Shown piece after piece: positions 16,472 to 25,997 of a stretch of 64,000 nt of DNA; position 1 is the first letter of the stretch, and every line of letters starts with the position of its first letter. The notes under the pieces were generated by a model. The model was not told the origin of the DNA. It did not search any database and was given only the letters and a program-made list of their open reading frames with translations. The stretch lies in assembly GCA_050950425.1 (NCBI GenBank), contig JBMNHO010000002.1, positions 1 through 64,000 on the forward strand, read 5' to 3'. Source of the DNA: RGIG529 sp050950425 (GTDB lineage: Bacteria; Bacillota; Clostridia; Oscillospirales; Oscillospiraceae). Position numbers and translations under genes: made by a program.

Positions 16472-19117
16472 ATGGAACAGTTAGGGCTCAATGAGCTGCG
16501 AGAAAAATTTTTATCCTTTTTTGAAAGCAAAGGACATTTAAGACATAAATCGTTTCCCCTTTTGCCCCAAGGGGACAACAGTCTGTTGTTGATCAATTCC
16601 GGTATGGCGCCGTTGAAGCCGTATTTTTCGGGCGAAATGACTCCGCCCAGTAAACGGATGACCACATGTCAGAAATGCATTCGCACACCGGACATTGAAC
16701 GGGTGGGAAAAACCAGCCGGCATGGTACGTTTTTTGAGATGCTGGGCAACTTTTCCTTTGGTGATTATTTTAAACAGGAGGCAACGGCCTGGGCTTGGGA
16801 ATTTATTACGAAGGAACTGCAAATTCCCGTTGATCGCCTTTACGTCACGGTTTATTTGGATGACGATGAGACGTACGACATCTGGACAAAAGAGGTAGGG
16901 GTGGATCCGTCTCATATTTCCCGATTGGGGAAAGCGGACAATTTCTGGGAAATTGGGTCCGGTCCCTGCGGGCCTTGCTCCGAGATTTATTTTGACCGGG
17001 GAGAGCAGTACAGCTGCGGCAGTCCTGACTGCAAAGTGGGCTGCGACTGTGACCGATATGTGGAGTTTTGGAACTTGGTCTTTACGCAATTTTACAATGA
17101 CGGAAACGGCAACTACAGCGACCTGAAACAAAAAAACATTGACACTGGCATGGGACTTGAGCGCTTGGCCTGCATTATGCAGGACGTCGAATCTTTGTTC
17201 GACGTAGACACGGTGATGCGCATTACCCAGCATGTCTCCCGTATCACAGGGACGGCATATGGGCAGAGCGATAAGATCGACGTGTCCCTCCGGGTGATCA
17301 CCGATCATATCCGATCCACCACGATGATGATTTGCGACGGAATTTTGCCGTCCAATGAAGGCAGAGGATATGTTTTGCGTCGCTTGCTCCGCCGCGCTGC
17401 CCGCCATGGGAGGCTGCTGGGCGTGGAGCGTCCTTTCCTGTACGAAGTATGTGAAACGGTGATCGCGGAAAGCAAGGCGGCTTATCCGGAGCTGGAAGAA
17501 AAGAAAGATTATATCATCCGGATCATTCGCATGGAAGAGGAACGCTTTTCCCAAACCATTGATGCCGGCCTGAAAATTTTGGTTGAGCTGATGGAAGCGA
17601 TGGAGGCAAAAGGAGAAATGGTTCTCTCCGGCAGCGACGCGTTTAAATTATACGACACATACGGGTTCCCCATTGACCTGACCATTGAGATCTTGGAGGA
17701 AAAGGGGCTAACCGTCAACCGACCGGAGTTTGACGCCGAAATGGAGTTGCAAAGAAAGCGGGCGCGTGCCGCCACGGCGGCTTTGGGCGACTTTGGTTGG
17801 GAAAGCTTGGATCTGGGTCTAGACAAACAGACGGAAACGGAATTTACGGGATATGTCAGCCGATCTGAGGACGCGAAGATTTTGGCGATTGTTGTAAACG
17901 GGGAGCTGCGCGCTTCTGCCTTTACTGGAGAACAGGCCTTGGTTATTTTAGATAAAACGCCGTTTTACGCGGAAAGTGGCGGGCAGGTGGCAGATCATGG
18001 GGTCATTCAGACCGATTCGGCCGTGCTGCGTGTAGAAAACGTGCAGAAATCAAAAGACGAGAAATGGATGCACATCGGAACAGTAACAGACGGGGCGTTT
18101 CATGTGGAAGATATGGTGCGGGCGGAAATTGATTGGCCCAGGCGGAGGGCTGTTATGCGTGCCCACAGCGCCACCCACCTGCTCCAAAAAGCGCTGCGCA
18201 ATGTTTTGGGAACCCATGTGGAACAGGCCGGTTCTTTGGTGGAGCCGGATCACCTGCGGTTTGACTTTACTCATTTTACGGCCATTACACCCGAGGAAGC
18301 CGCAAAGGCTGAAGCGGAAGTGAATGACATGATCTTAGAGGGACTCCCCATAGAAACAGCAGAAATGAGCCAGGATGAAGCAAAAAAACAAGGCGCGATG
18401 GCCTTGTTTGGTGAAAAATACGGGGCTGTCGTCCGTGTGGTTTCCGTGGGAGACTATTCTGTGGAATTATGCGGCGGAACCCATTTGGACAACACGGCGC
18501 AGATCGGCTCGCTGCGGATTCACGGAGATTATTCTGTAGCGGCCGGCGTGCGGCGCATAGAGGCCAGCGTAGGGAAAGCGGTTTTGGAAGAAATGCACCG
18601 GCAGGAAGAAAAGATCTTGCGTTTGGCGGAGGCCATGAAAACAATGCCCGATCAGCTGGAGGAACGCATCATACAGACAACGGCAGAGCTGAAGGAGCTG
18701 CGGAGACAAGCCGAGCAGGCGAAAGCCAAAGCAAGCGCAGAAATGGGAGAAGACCTTTTGCAGAAGGCCGTTCCCGTTGGGAACGTAAAGCTGCTGACGG
18801 CGCAAGTGGAGCATGGAACGGCGGACAATCTGCGGGCCATGGGAGACTATCTGCGGGAGAAGGAGGCGTCTATTGTAGCCGTTTTGGCGGGGGTAGAAGA
18901 TCAAAAAATCGTATTTCTAACCGTGAGCGGCAAAGAGGCCATCGCCCAGGGAATCAAAGCCGGGGACTTGGTGAAGGTTGTCAGCAAGGCCGCAGATGGA
19001 TCCGGCGGCGGAAAGCCTGACTCGGCCATGGGCGGCGGAAAGTCTCCTGAAAAATTGGGCCAGGCGTTTGAAGCGGCCAGGATGTTTACAGAAGATAAAA
19101 TAAACGCCGGAAAATGA
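16472..19117 (+). CDS. alaS: Alanyl-tRNA synthetase
   Basis: 881 residues, full length. Class II catalytic domain at the N-terminus (KCIRTPDIERVGKTSRH and FFEMLGNFSFGDYFK), tRNA recognition domain, editing domain with the zinc ligands HSATHLL and CGGTH, and a C-terminal DHHA1/oligomerisation domain rich in glycine (GSGGGKPDSAMGGG). GAGAGGAG precedes the ATG. A cysteine pair region (YSCGSPDCKVGCDCD) near residue 180 is typical of bacterial AlaRS. Followed 12 bases later by the HIT gene. Confidence 0.97.
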   Translation: MEQLGLNELREKFLSFFESKGHLRHKSFPLLPQGDNSLLLINSGMAPLKPYFSGEMTPPSKRMTTCQKCIRTPDIERVGKTSRHGTFFEMLGNFSFGDYFKQEATAWAWEFITKELQIPVDRLYVTVYLDDDETYDIWTKEVGVDPSHISRLGKADNFWEIGSGPCGPCSEIYFDRGEQYSCGSPDCKVGCDCDRYVEFWNLVFTQFYNDGNGNYSDLKQKNIDTGMGLERLACIMQDVESLFDVDTVMRITQHVSRITGTAYGQSDKIDVSLRVITDHIRSTTMMICDGILPSNEGRGYVLRRLLRRAARHGRLLGVERPFLYEVCETVIAESKAAYPELEEKKDYIIRIIRMEEERFSQTIDAGLKILVELMEAMEAKGEMVLSGSDAFKLYDTYGFPIDLTIEILEEKGLTVNRPEFDAEMELQRKRARAATAALGDFGWESLDLGLDKQTETEFTGYVSRSEDAKILAIVVNGELRASAFTGEQALVILDKTPFYAESGGQVADHGVIQTDSAVLRVENVQKSKDEKWMHIGTVTDGAFHVEDMVRAEIDWPRRRAVMRAHSATHLLQKALRNVLGTHVEQAGSLVEPDHLRFDFTHFTAITPEEAAKAEAEVNDMILEGLPIETAEMSQDEAKKQGAMALFGEKYGAVVRVVSVGDYSVELCGGTHLDNTAQIGSLRIHGDYSVAAGVRRIEASVGKAVLEEMHRQEEKILRLAEAMKTMPDQLEERIIQTTAELKELRRQAEQAKAKASAEMGEDLLQKAVPVGNVKLLTAQVEHGTADNLRAMGDYLREKEASIVAVLAGVEDQKIVFLTVSGKEAIAQGIKAGDLVKVVSKAADGSGGGKPDSAMGGGKSPEKLGQAFEAARMFTEDKINAGK

Positions 19118-19129
19118 AAGGAGAGGGAG

Positions 19130-19471
19130 ATGTCTGATTGTCTTTTTTGTAAAATCATAGCGGGGGAGATTCCGTCCAAAAAGGTGTATGAAGATGAGAC
19201 CATCTATGGGTTCTATGACATTGATCCCCAAGCCCCCGTTCACTTTTTGATGGTACCAAAGGAACATATTCCTTCGGCCGCTGCTGTCACAGCGGAGAAC
19301 GGAGGGGTTGTTTCTCATATCTTTGAAGTCATCGCACAGCTGGCCCAAACAATGGGATTTGAAGATGGATATCGTGTGGTGTCCAACGTTGGCGAGCAGG
19401 GAGGGCAAACGGTCTTTCATCTGCATTTTCATGTACTTGCGGGGCGTGATATGACTTGGCCGCCGGGTTAA
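19130..19471 (+). CDS. hinT: HIT family purine nucleoside phosphoramidase (HinT type)
   Basis: 113 residues. The histidine triad reads HLHFHVLAG at about residues 100-108; an N-terminal CLFCKI opening is the usual HinT start. Hydrolyses AMP-lysine and similar phosphoramidates, including aminoacyl-AMP by-products. GGAGAGGGAG precedes the ATG. It shares a transcript with alaS, which is fitting because synthetases release aminoacyl-adenylates. Confidence 0.93.
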   Translation: MSDCLFCKIIAGEIPSKKVYEDETIYGFYDIDPQAPVHFLMVPKEHIPSAAAVTAENGGVVSHIFEVIAQLAQTMGFEDGYRVVSNVGEQGGQTVFHLHFHVLAGRDMTWPPG

Positions 19472-19477
19472 AGAAAG

Positions 19478-19514
19478 AAAAGGGGCGGAGCGCATGCTCC
19501 GCCCCTTTTTTGTG
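19478..19514 (+). terminator. Terminator of the alaS-hinT operon
   Basis: Stem ggggcggagc / gctccgcccc with flanking A and T runs. comEC starts 14 bases later, so comEC relies on read-through or a promoter within hinT. Confidence 0.85.
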
Positions 19515-19527
19515 AGGACGAAATACC

Positions 19528-21834
19528 ATGAGAAAACTGGGAACGTTTTGCGTTTCTTTCTCCATTTCCATTTTCCTGGCGCAGTATTTTCTGGGGGTTC
19601 AGTGGCTGCTCCCGATGGGTCTGGCCTGCGGCATACTTGCGCTCCTCGGTTCTTTCGTATTTGCCGAAAGAAAACGACGCATTCTTTTGATTGGCATTGG
19701 TCTTTCCGTTGGCTTCTTATGGAACTGGGGATATAACGCCATCTTTTTCGCACCTTTGCAAACATGGGATCGGAAGATAGAAACGTGCCGAGCCGAGGTG
19801 TGTTCCTTTCCGGAAAAGACAAGATATGGCGTAAAAGCAGAAGTGAAAACAGGGGAGGGGCTTGCTGCCACGAAAGTGTTGCTGTATGCAGAACAGGAAT
19901 ACCAAACGCTGAAGCCGGGCGATCAAATTGAATTTACAGCGGAATTTGCCGTTTCCAATCTCATAAGAGAGGAAGAAGTCACATACCATACGGCGAACGG
20001 GATCTACCTTCTGGCTTACCAAAAAGGGGAGATTCGCCTTCTGGATGAGAAGGTGACGAGATGGGTTCATTGGCCTCTTTTTGCCGCCCAAATACTAAAA
20101 AATGAGATTTCACGCCTGTATCCCCGGGAAGAGGCGTCGTTTTTAAACGCGCTGATAATGGGGGATTGCAGCGGCTTGTCGGAATCGTTGGAAACAGCCC
20201 TTTCCCGCACGGGATTGACCCATATCGTATCGGTATCCGGTATGCATTTGTCCTTTTTGGCCGGCCTTGCGCTTCTTTTGCCGGGAAGCCGGCGCAAAAA
20301 GGCAATGTTTGCTGTTCCTATTTTGCTTTTCTTTATGGCGGCAACTGGGGGTCCCCCTTCTGTCATGCGCGCCGGGCTCATGCAAATCTTGTTTTTGTTC
20401 GCTCCTATGTTTAGCCGGGAGCCAGACCCGCCGACGTCACTGGCCTTTGCGCTGTCTGTTTTGTTGGCCATCAATCCATTTGCCGCAGCGAATATCGGGC
20501 TGCAGCTTTCGTTTGCGTCCGTTGCCGGGCTGTATCTGATGACAGAGCGCATTGATTTTTCCCTGCAAACAGCGTTCCAAAAAAGGAAACGGGACACGGC
20601 GTTACCCAAAGGTGTTCGCATGTTTTGCGCGGTGACATCCAGCAGCGTTGGTGCAATGATTTTCACCGTTCCATTGAGCGCGTATTATTTTGGCCTGGTT
20701 TCCATCAGTTCTTTGTTTGCCAATCTTTTGGTGCTTTGGGCCATTTCTGCCGTTTTCATCGGGGGGCTTCTGTCCGGTGTTTTCGGCATGGTGTTTTTTG
20801 CAATGGGGAAAGGGCTTTCCATTTTTGTGTCTCCCCTGGTGCAATATATTTTGCTTGTCATCAAAACGCTGGGGAAATGGTCTCTTGCAGCCATCCCGAC
20901 GGTGCACGTATATAGCAAGCTGTGGCTTGTCTTTTCTTATACCGTTTTGGTTCTTTATTTTATTTGGCCCATTTTGCAGGATAAACGGAAGGGACAAAAA
21001 AAGGAAAAGCGGACGATTAACCGGATGGTTCTCCCCATTGGCCTTTGTGTTGCAAGCTTTTGCATTGCAACGCTGCTGAATTATTTTACGTATAATCATG
21101 GGAATTTAACGCTGATGGTTCTGGATGTAGGGCAGGGGCAATGCGCCGTTCTGCTGTCCGGCGGAAAAGCAGTTGTTGTGGACTGCGGCGGATCCGGCCC
21201 CAAAAACGCAGGAGGCTTGGCGGCAGATTATTTGCAGGGCATGGGGATACAGGAAGTAGAATGTCTCGTTCTTTCTCATTATCATGACGACCACACAAAC
21301 GGAGTGACACAACTGCTGGATCGTATGAAAGTGCTGCGCATCGCGGCGCCTGTCCGCAGCGAAGAAAAGGAAGCGGGCAGCTTGGCAGCAGACATTTTGC
21401 CAAACGCGGAGCAGGACGGAACGGAGCTATATTTGATTGACACAACGATGCAGATTTCATTTGGGCACGCCGCTCTGACGTTGTACCCGCCCTTCGGCAG
21501 CGAAACGGAAAACGAAAGGGGCTTGACAGCCCTTTGTTCTGCCCAGTCGTTTGATGTTTTGCTCACGGGCGACATGGGAGAAGCACTGGAGGAAATCATG
21601 GTGTCCGATATTACATTGCCGGATTTAGAAGTGCTGGTTGCGGGACATCACGGCTCCAAATACTCTACGGGCGACTTGCTATTGGACACTACAACACCTG
21701 AAATTGTGGTGATTTCAGTTGGACGCAATAATTCATATGGGCACCCCGCACCTGAAACGTTGGCACGTTTGGTTGCCAGAAACATTGAAATATATCGCAC
21801 AGACGAAATGGGCATGATAACAATATACGGGTAG
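19528..21834 (+). CDS. comEC: ComEC/Rec2-type DNA uptake channel
   Basis: 768 residues. A short N-terminal membrane part and OB-like DUF4131 region, a competence domain with many membrane helices (about 200-510), then a metallo-beta-lactamase-like nuclease domain (about 525-768) with SHYHDDHTNG, GDMGEALE and AGHHGSKYST. It forms the channel for single-stranded DNA in transformation. Complete length and intact active-site motifs suggest function, though other competence genes are not in the window. Confidence 0.93.
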   Translation: MRKLGTFCVSFSISIFLAQYFLGVQWLLPMGLACGILALLGSFVFAERKRRILLIGIGLSVGFLWNWGYNAIFFAPLQTWDRKIETCRAEVCSFPEKTRYGVKAEVKTGEGLAATKVLLYAEQEYQTLKPGDQIEFTAEFAVSNLIREEEVTYHTANGIYLLAYQKGEIRLLDEKVTRWVHWPLFAAQILKNEISRLYPREEASFLNALIMGDCSGLSESLETALSRTGLTHIVSVSGMHLSFLAGLALLLPGSRRKKAMFAVPILLFFMAATGGPPSVMRAGLMQILFLFAPMFSREPDPPTSLAFALSVLLAINPFAAANIGLQLSFASVAGLYLMTERIDFSLQTAFQKRKRDTALPKGVRMFCAVTSSSVGAMIFTVPLSAYYFGLVSISSLFANLLVLWAISAVFIGGLLSGVFGMVFFAMGKGLSIFVSPLVQYILLVIKTLGKWSLAAIPTVHVYSKLWLVFSYTVLVLYFIWPILQDKRKGQKKEKRTINRMVLPIGLCVASFCIATLLNYFTYNHGNLTLMVLDVGQGQCAVLLSGGKAVVVDCGGSGPKNAGGLAADYLQGMGIQEVECLVLSHYHDDHTNGVTQLLDRMKVLRIAAPVRSEEKEAGSLAADILPNAEQDGTELYLIDTTMQISFGHAALTLYPPFGSETENERGLTALCSAQSFDVLLTGDMGEALEEIMVSDITLPDLEVLVAGHHGSKYSTGDLLLDTTTPEIVVISVGRNNSYGHPAPETLARLVARNIEIYRTDEMGMITIYG

Positions 21835-21867
21835 ACCGAAGCGGGAACAGAACAGGGGGAAATGGAT

Positions 21868-22938
21868 ATGCCGCCCAAAAAACAGGAAGACGCAAAACAA
21901 CTTTCTCAATTGAAGCAGGATTTGTCTCAAAATGCCCTTGGCACCCTTTACCTGTTTTATGGAGAAGAAACATATTTGCGGGACTACTATTTGGACGAAA
22001 TGAAAAAGCAATTGGTGGGTGAGTGGGGGGCGTTCTGCTTTCACAGCTTTTCGGGCAAACACGTGTCCCTGCAAGCCCTTGTAGACGCCGTTGATACCTT
22101 TCCGATGGGCTCCGACCGTACCATGGTGGTTGTCTATGATTATGACCTGTATCAGTCTGCCGGGAAAGAGGAGCTGATGTCGCTGCTTGCCGACGTACCG
22201 CCGTACTGTTGCCTGGTCTTTGTGTACGATGTTCAGCCTTACAAAGCGGACGCAAGGACAAAGATATATGGCTTGCTCAAAAGCAAGGGGCAGATCGTGC
22301 AGTTTACCCAGCAGTCCCAAAGCGACCTGGTTCGCTGGATCGCACGCCGCTTTGCGGCCACAGGGCACACCATCGGGCGTAGAGAGGCGGAATATTTGAT
22401 TTTTTTATGCGGCGGACTGATGACGGGATTGATATCAGAGATTGGGAAAATCAGCGCCTATGCCTCCACGGTTCCTATTACAAAAGAACAGATCGATGCC
22501 GTGGCAGATCCGGTTCTGGATGCGGTTGTCTTTCAGATGACAGATGCGGTTTTAAAAGGCAACATCGAGCAGGCTACAAAAATACTGGGAGATCTGCTGC
22601 GCATGCAGCAGCCGCCCATTATGATCCTTTCTGTCCTGGGGAAACAGATGCGGCAGCTGCATGCGGCGCGGCTGGCAAAGGAGCATGGAAAAAGCGTGGC
22701 AGATTTAACAAAACTATGGGGGATGCGCTCTGCCTACCCGGCACAAAATTTGATGCGAAACGCAAACGGCTTTGATCTGATCTGGTGCCGCAACGCGGTC
22801 AGGCTTTGCGCCGAAACAGATTTTGGGATGAAGCAGTCCGGCACAAAGCAAGAGGACCAGTTGGTCATGCTTTTGTTGCGGCTGCTGGAAGGAACAAAAC
22901 GAAAGGGAAATGATACATGCTGCGGGTCAAAGAAGTGA
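21868..22938 (+). CDS. holA: DNA polymerase III delta subunit
   Basis: About 356 residues. Clamp-loader subunit with an AAA+-like fold: YLFYGEETYLRDYYLD near the N-terminus, then a helical lid and collar domain (about 215-350). ATG 21868 has AGGGGGA seven bases upstream; ATG 21862 is too close. It overlaps the RNase M5 gene by 22 bases. The comEC-holA order is common in Firmicutes. Confidence 0.92.
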   Translation: MPPKKQEDAKQLSQLKQDLSQNALGTLYLFYGEETYLRDYYLDEMKKQLVGEWGAFCFHSFSGKHVSLQALVDAVDTFPMGSDRTMVVVYDYDLYQSAGKEELMSLLADVPPYCCLVFVYDVQPYKADARTKIYGLLKSKGQIVQFTQQSQSDLVRWIARRFAATGHTIGRREAEYLIFLCGGLMTGLISEIGKISAYASTVPITKEQIDAVADPVLDAVVFQMTDAVLKGNIEQATKILGDLLRMQQPPIMILSVLGKQMRQLHAARLAKEHGKSVADLTKLWGMRSAYPAQNLMRNANGFDLIWCRNAVRLCAETDFGMKQSGTKQEDQLVMLLLRLLEGTKRKGNDTCCGSKK

Positions 22939-23510
22939 TCGTCGTGGAAGGAAAGTACGATAAAAACACTCTTTCACAGGTGGTGCAGGCGACCATTGTG
23001 GAAACATCCGGCTTTGGGATCTTCTCCTGCGAGGAACGACTGCGGTTTTTGCGCCGGATGGCGGAAGAGAGGGGGCTGATTGTGTTGACAGACAGCGACA
23101 GCGCCGGTTTTGTCATTCGCAACTTTTTAAAAGGAGCCATCCCGAAGCACCAGCTCAAGCAGGCCTATATCCCGGATCGTTATGGGAAAGAAAAACGAAA
23201 ACAGTGCGCCGGAAAAGAAGGCAAGCTGGGCGTGGAAGGGATGCCGGCGGACATTCTTTTGGATGCGTTAAGACGCGCCGGCGCCACTTTTTGTGATGAA
23301 ACAGCGGAGATGGCTTGCCATGTTTGGGAAAAATCTGATTTATACGAGATGGGTTTTCTGGGAAGACCAGAAAGCGGGATAAGAAGAAAACAAATGCTCC
23401 GCCAGCTGGATCTCCCAGAACATTTGAGTACAAATGCCCTCTTGGACCTCTTTCGTCTGTTTTATACCAAGGAAAAACTAAAGAAACTGCTGTCTGATAT
23501 GAACATATGA
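22917..23510 (+). CDS. rnmV: Ribonuclease M5-like TOPRIM protein
   Basis: 197 residues. TOPRIM domain (about 5-100) with VVEGKYDK (catalytic Glu) and LTDSDSAGF (DxD), then a DUF4093 C-terminal domain. RNase M5 matures 5S rRNA precursor in Gram-positive bacteria. The start overlaps holA. No 5S gene or L18 partner is in the window. Confidence 0.85.
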   Translation: MLRVKEVIVVEGKYDKNTLSQVVQATIVETSGFGIFSCEERLRFLRRMAEERGLIVLTDSDSAGFVIRNFLKGAIPKHQLKQAYIPDRYGKEKRKQCAGKEGKLGVEGMPADILLDALRRAGATFCDETAEMACHVWEKSDLYEMGFLGRPESGIRRKQMLRQLDLPEHLSTNALLDLFRLFYTKEKLKKLLSDMNI

Positions 23511-23552
23511 GCAAAATGTCGTTTTTTGTCGAAACTTGCGGTCGATGCGGGA

Positions 23553-23582
23553 TTGTCAAGTTTGGTGCAAATGCAGTATACT
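23553..23582 (+). promoter_or_regulatory. Sigma-A promoter for the 94-residue protein gene
   Basis: -35 TTGTCA (23553-23558), 18-bp spacer, -10 TATACT (23577-23582), start near 23589. Confidence 0.65.
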
Positions 23583-23635
23583 AAAAAAGAATTCTGTTCT
23601 AACTTTACCGTGAGAAAACCGGGAGGAGATAGAAA

Positions 23636-23920
23636 ATGAAAGAAATCTTGTGGGATGAAAAGGAAATGTGGTCAGATGAATATGATATTTTAAAAACAAA
23701 ATACTATTTATTGGTTGAAGAAATCCAAGTTGGTGACACGCTTCTCTGTGAAAATTACGGTATCCGGCTTTGCCTACACGGAACCCACGCGGAAGAGTCG
23801 GTCACTGTGTCTTGCGTATCGCCGGATATGAAAAGAATCACCTCTTTGATGGATTTGCTGAGCCAAAACCTTGTAACGCCGATTGCCCTTCTGGATGTGC
23901 TGGAGGATTGGCTTGCATAA
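23636..23920 (+). CDS. DUF6514-like small protein of unknown function
   Basis: 94 residues, acidic and soluble, no signal or membrane segment. The pattern ending in a short helix (NLVTPIALLDVLEDWLA) with a beta-rich centre fits the clostridial DUF6514 family. AGGAGAT precedes the ATG. It has its own promoter and a hairpin after it (23966-24010), so it is expressed alone. No function can be proposed from sequence. Confidence 0.7.
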   Translation: MKEILWDEKEMWSDEYDILKTKYYLLVEEIQVGDTLLCENYGIRLCLHGTHAEESVTVSCVSPDMKRITSLMDLLSQNLVTPIALLDVLEDWLA

Positions 23921-23965
23921 CGCGGTTTACATCATGATGTATGCCGAATACCGGAACATAGTTAA

Positions 23966-24010
23966 AAAACACAGCAGTTCCCTTTGTGTAGAGGAAACCG
24001 CTGTGTTTCT
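23966..24010 (+). terminator. Terminator after the 94-residue protein gene
   Basis: aaacacagc-agttcc (23968-23982) pairs imperfectly with ggaaaccgctgtgttt (23993-24008). Modest T-tract; may also act on the converging glnS transcript. Confidence 0.55.
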
Positions 24011-24068
24011 TGCTATAAAAACAGAAGATTTGACGGGGGATGAAAGAAGTGAAACCGTTAAGGACGCC

Positions 24069-25760
24069 TTATTTTACTTTAAAACTGTCTCTCAGAGACG
24101 TCGAGCGATTGAACACCAATTGGCCGGGAAGGCTGTCGGTATCCAAACAAAAGTAACCCAAGCGCATAAATTGATAGGAAGCATGGACAGTTGCCGTAGC
24201 CAGAGAAGCTTCCACTTTGCAGCCATCGATCAGCTCCAAGGAATGTGGATTGAGACAATCCAAAAAGTTTTTTTCAGCACCGTCCGGATCTGGGTCCAGA
24301 AACAGATTGCCGTACAGGCGCACCTGCGCGTCTAGCGCCGTCTCCTCGTCTACCCAGTGGATGGTTCCTCTTATTTTCCTGCCGTCTGCCGGGTTTCCAC
24401 CTCTGGACTCTTGGTCATATTCGGCCAAAACCTCTGTCACGCGGCCGCTTTCATCTTTAAGGCACCCGGTACAGCGAATTACGTAAGTTCCCTTGAGACG
24501 CACTTCATTTCCCGGGAAAAGACGAAAATACTTTTTGGGCGGCTCTTCCATGAAATCGTCCGCTTCCATCCAAAGATGACGAGAAAAAGAAACAGTGCGG
24601 ACACCATCTTCAGGCTGTTCCGGATTGTTTTCCACATCAAACAATTCGCTCTTTCCTTCCGGATAGTTTGTAATGGTTAGCTTGATGGGACGTAAAACGG
24701 CCATTACGCGCTGCGCTGTCGCGTTCAGATCCTCTCGCAGGCAGTGTTCTAAAAAACCATATTCCACAGTGCTTGCCGCCTTGGAAACGCCGATACGATC
24801 GCAAAAGTTGCGGATAGAGGCTGGGGTGTACCCACGTCGACGCAAACCACGGAGCGTTGGCATTCTGGGGTCATCCCAACCGGATACAATTTTGTTTTCG
24901 ACCAATACCCGCAGCTTTCGTTTGCTCATGACAGTATAATTGATATTCAGCCTTGCAAACTCGATCTGTCTGGGCTTAGAAGGAGAGGAAATGTTGTCTC
25001 TCACCCAATTGTAAAGGGGTCTATGATCTTCAAACTCCAAAGAACACAGAGAGTGGGTGATCCCTTCCAATGCGTCTTCGATGGGATGGGCGTAGTCATA
25101 CATGGGATAAATGCACCAGTTGTTTCCTGTTCGGTGGTGCTCTGCATGATTGATCCGGTAAAGCACGGGATCCCTCATGTTAAAGTTTCCGGAAGCGAGG
25201 TCAATTTTAGCGCGCAGCGTCATCTTGCCGTTTGAAAATTCTCCGTTTCGCATTCTTCCAAATAAGTCAAAGCTTTCTGCGACAGGGCGGTCGCGATAGG
25301 GGCTTTGTGCGGGCGTGTTGGTGTCCCCCCGCAGCTCTCTCATCTGCTCCGGCGTTAGCTCGCAAACATATGCCAATCCTTTTTGGATCAATTCCACGGC
25401 AAATTGATACATCTGCTCAAAATAATCTGAGGCAAAATAAAATCGATCGCCCCAGTCGTATCCAAGCCAATGAATGTCTTCTTGAATGGCATCCACATAT
25501 TCCACATCCTCTTTGGTGGGGTTGGTATCGTCCATGCGTAAATTGCAAATGCCTCCGTATTTTTCAGCGGTTCCAAAATCGATGTTAATGGCTTTGGCAT
25601 GGCCAATGTGCAAATAGCCATTTGGCTCCGGCGGAAAGCGGGTGTGAACCTGCATTCCTTGGAACTGGCCACCCTGCTCCAAATCCTCTTCGATCAATGT
25701 ATGAATAAAATTTTTCCCGGGTTCGGGGGTGTTGTCAGCGGTCTTCAGTTCCTCTGCCAT
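24069..25760 (-). CDS. glnS: Glutaminyl-tRNA synthetase
   Basis: 563 residues, class I. HIGH-type motif in NGYLHIGHAKAIN, second signature VMSKRKLR, and two C-terminal anticodon-binding beta-barrels. Length matches E. coli GlnRS (about 550). AAGGAGGATCAT precedes the ATG. Many Firmicutes make Gln-tRNA by amidating Glu-tRNA with GatCAB; here a direct GlnRS exists alongside a GltX (44467-45960), so discriminating charging is likely. Confidence 0.96.
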   Translation of the reverse strand: MAEELKTADNTPEPGKNFIHTLIEEDLEQGGQFQGMQVHTRFPPEPNGYLHIGHAKAINIDFGTAEKYGGICNLRMDDTNPTKEDVEYVDAIQEDIHWLGYDWGDRFYFASDYFEQMYQFAVELIQKGLAYVCELTPEQMRELRGDTNTPAQSPYRDRPVAESFDLFGRMRNGEFSNGKMTLRAKIDLASGNFNMRDPVLYRINHAEHHRTGNNWCIYPMYDYAHPIEDALEGITHSLCSLEFEDHRPLYNWVRDNISSPSKPRQIEFARLNINYTVMSKRKLRVLVENKIVSGWDDPRMPTLRGLRRRGYTPASIRNFCDRIGVSKAASTVEYGFLEHCLREDLNATAQRVMAVLRPIKLTITNYPEGKSELFDVENNPEQPEDGVRTVSFSRHLWMEADDFMEEPPKKYFRLFPGNEVRLKGTYVIRCTGCLKDESGRVTEVLAEYDQESRGGNPADGRKIRGTIHWVDEETALDAQVRLYGNLFLDPDPDGAEKNFLDCLNPHSLELIDGCKVEASLATATVHASYQFMRLGYFCLDTDSLPGQLVFNRSTSLRDSFKVK

Positions 25761-25899
25761 GATATGATCCTCCTTTGCTTTGTTTCCGTCTTACCATTGG
25801 AAAGCAATGATTCTCTCCAAAAGGAATACAAAGTGTATTATACTGCAAAATAGGGAAAAAGGAAAGAAGTTTCATTTTGTAAATATTCTATCCAAAAGC

Positions 25900-25928
25900 T
25901 TGACAAATCAATCGGTTTTTACTTTAAT
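25900..25928 (+). promoter_or_regulatory. Sigma-A promoter of the thioredoxin reductase-like gene
   Basis: -35 TTGACA (25900-25905), 17-bp spacer, -10 TTTAAT (25923-25928), start near 25935. Confidence 0.75.
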
Positions 25929-25997
25929 GGTAATAAGGAGAAGAAGGAGGATACTTTTGGGGAGGCAGGTTGTCATCTGTAATTTGGAGGTGTAACA

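Noticed and set aside
16538..17554. Reverse-strand open frame of 338 codons
   Set aside because: It lies opposite alaS, whose protein is conserved throughout; no ribosome site or family match.
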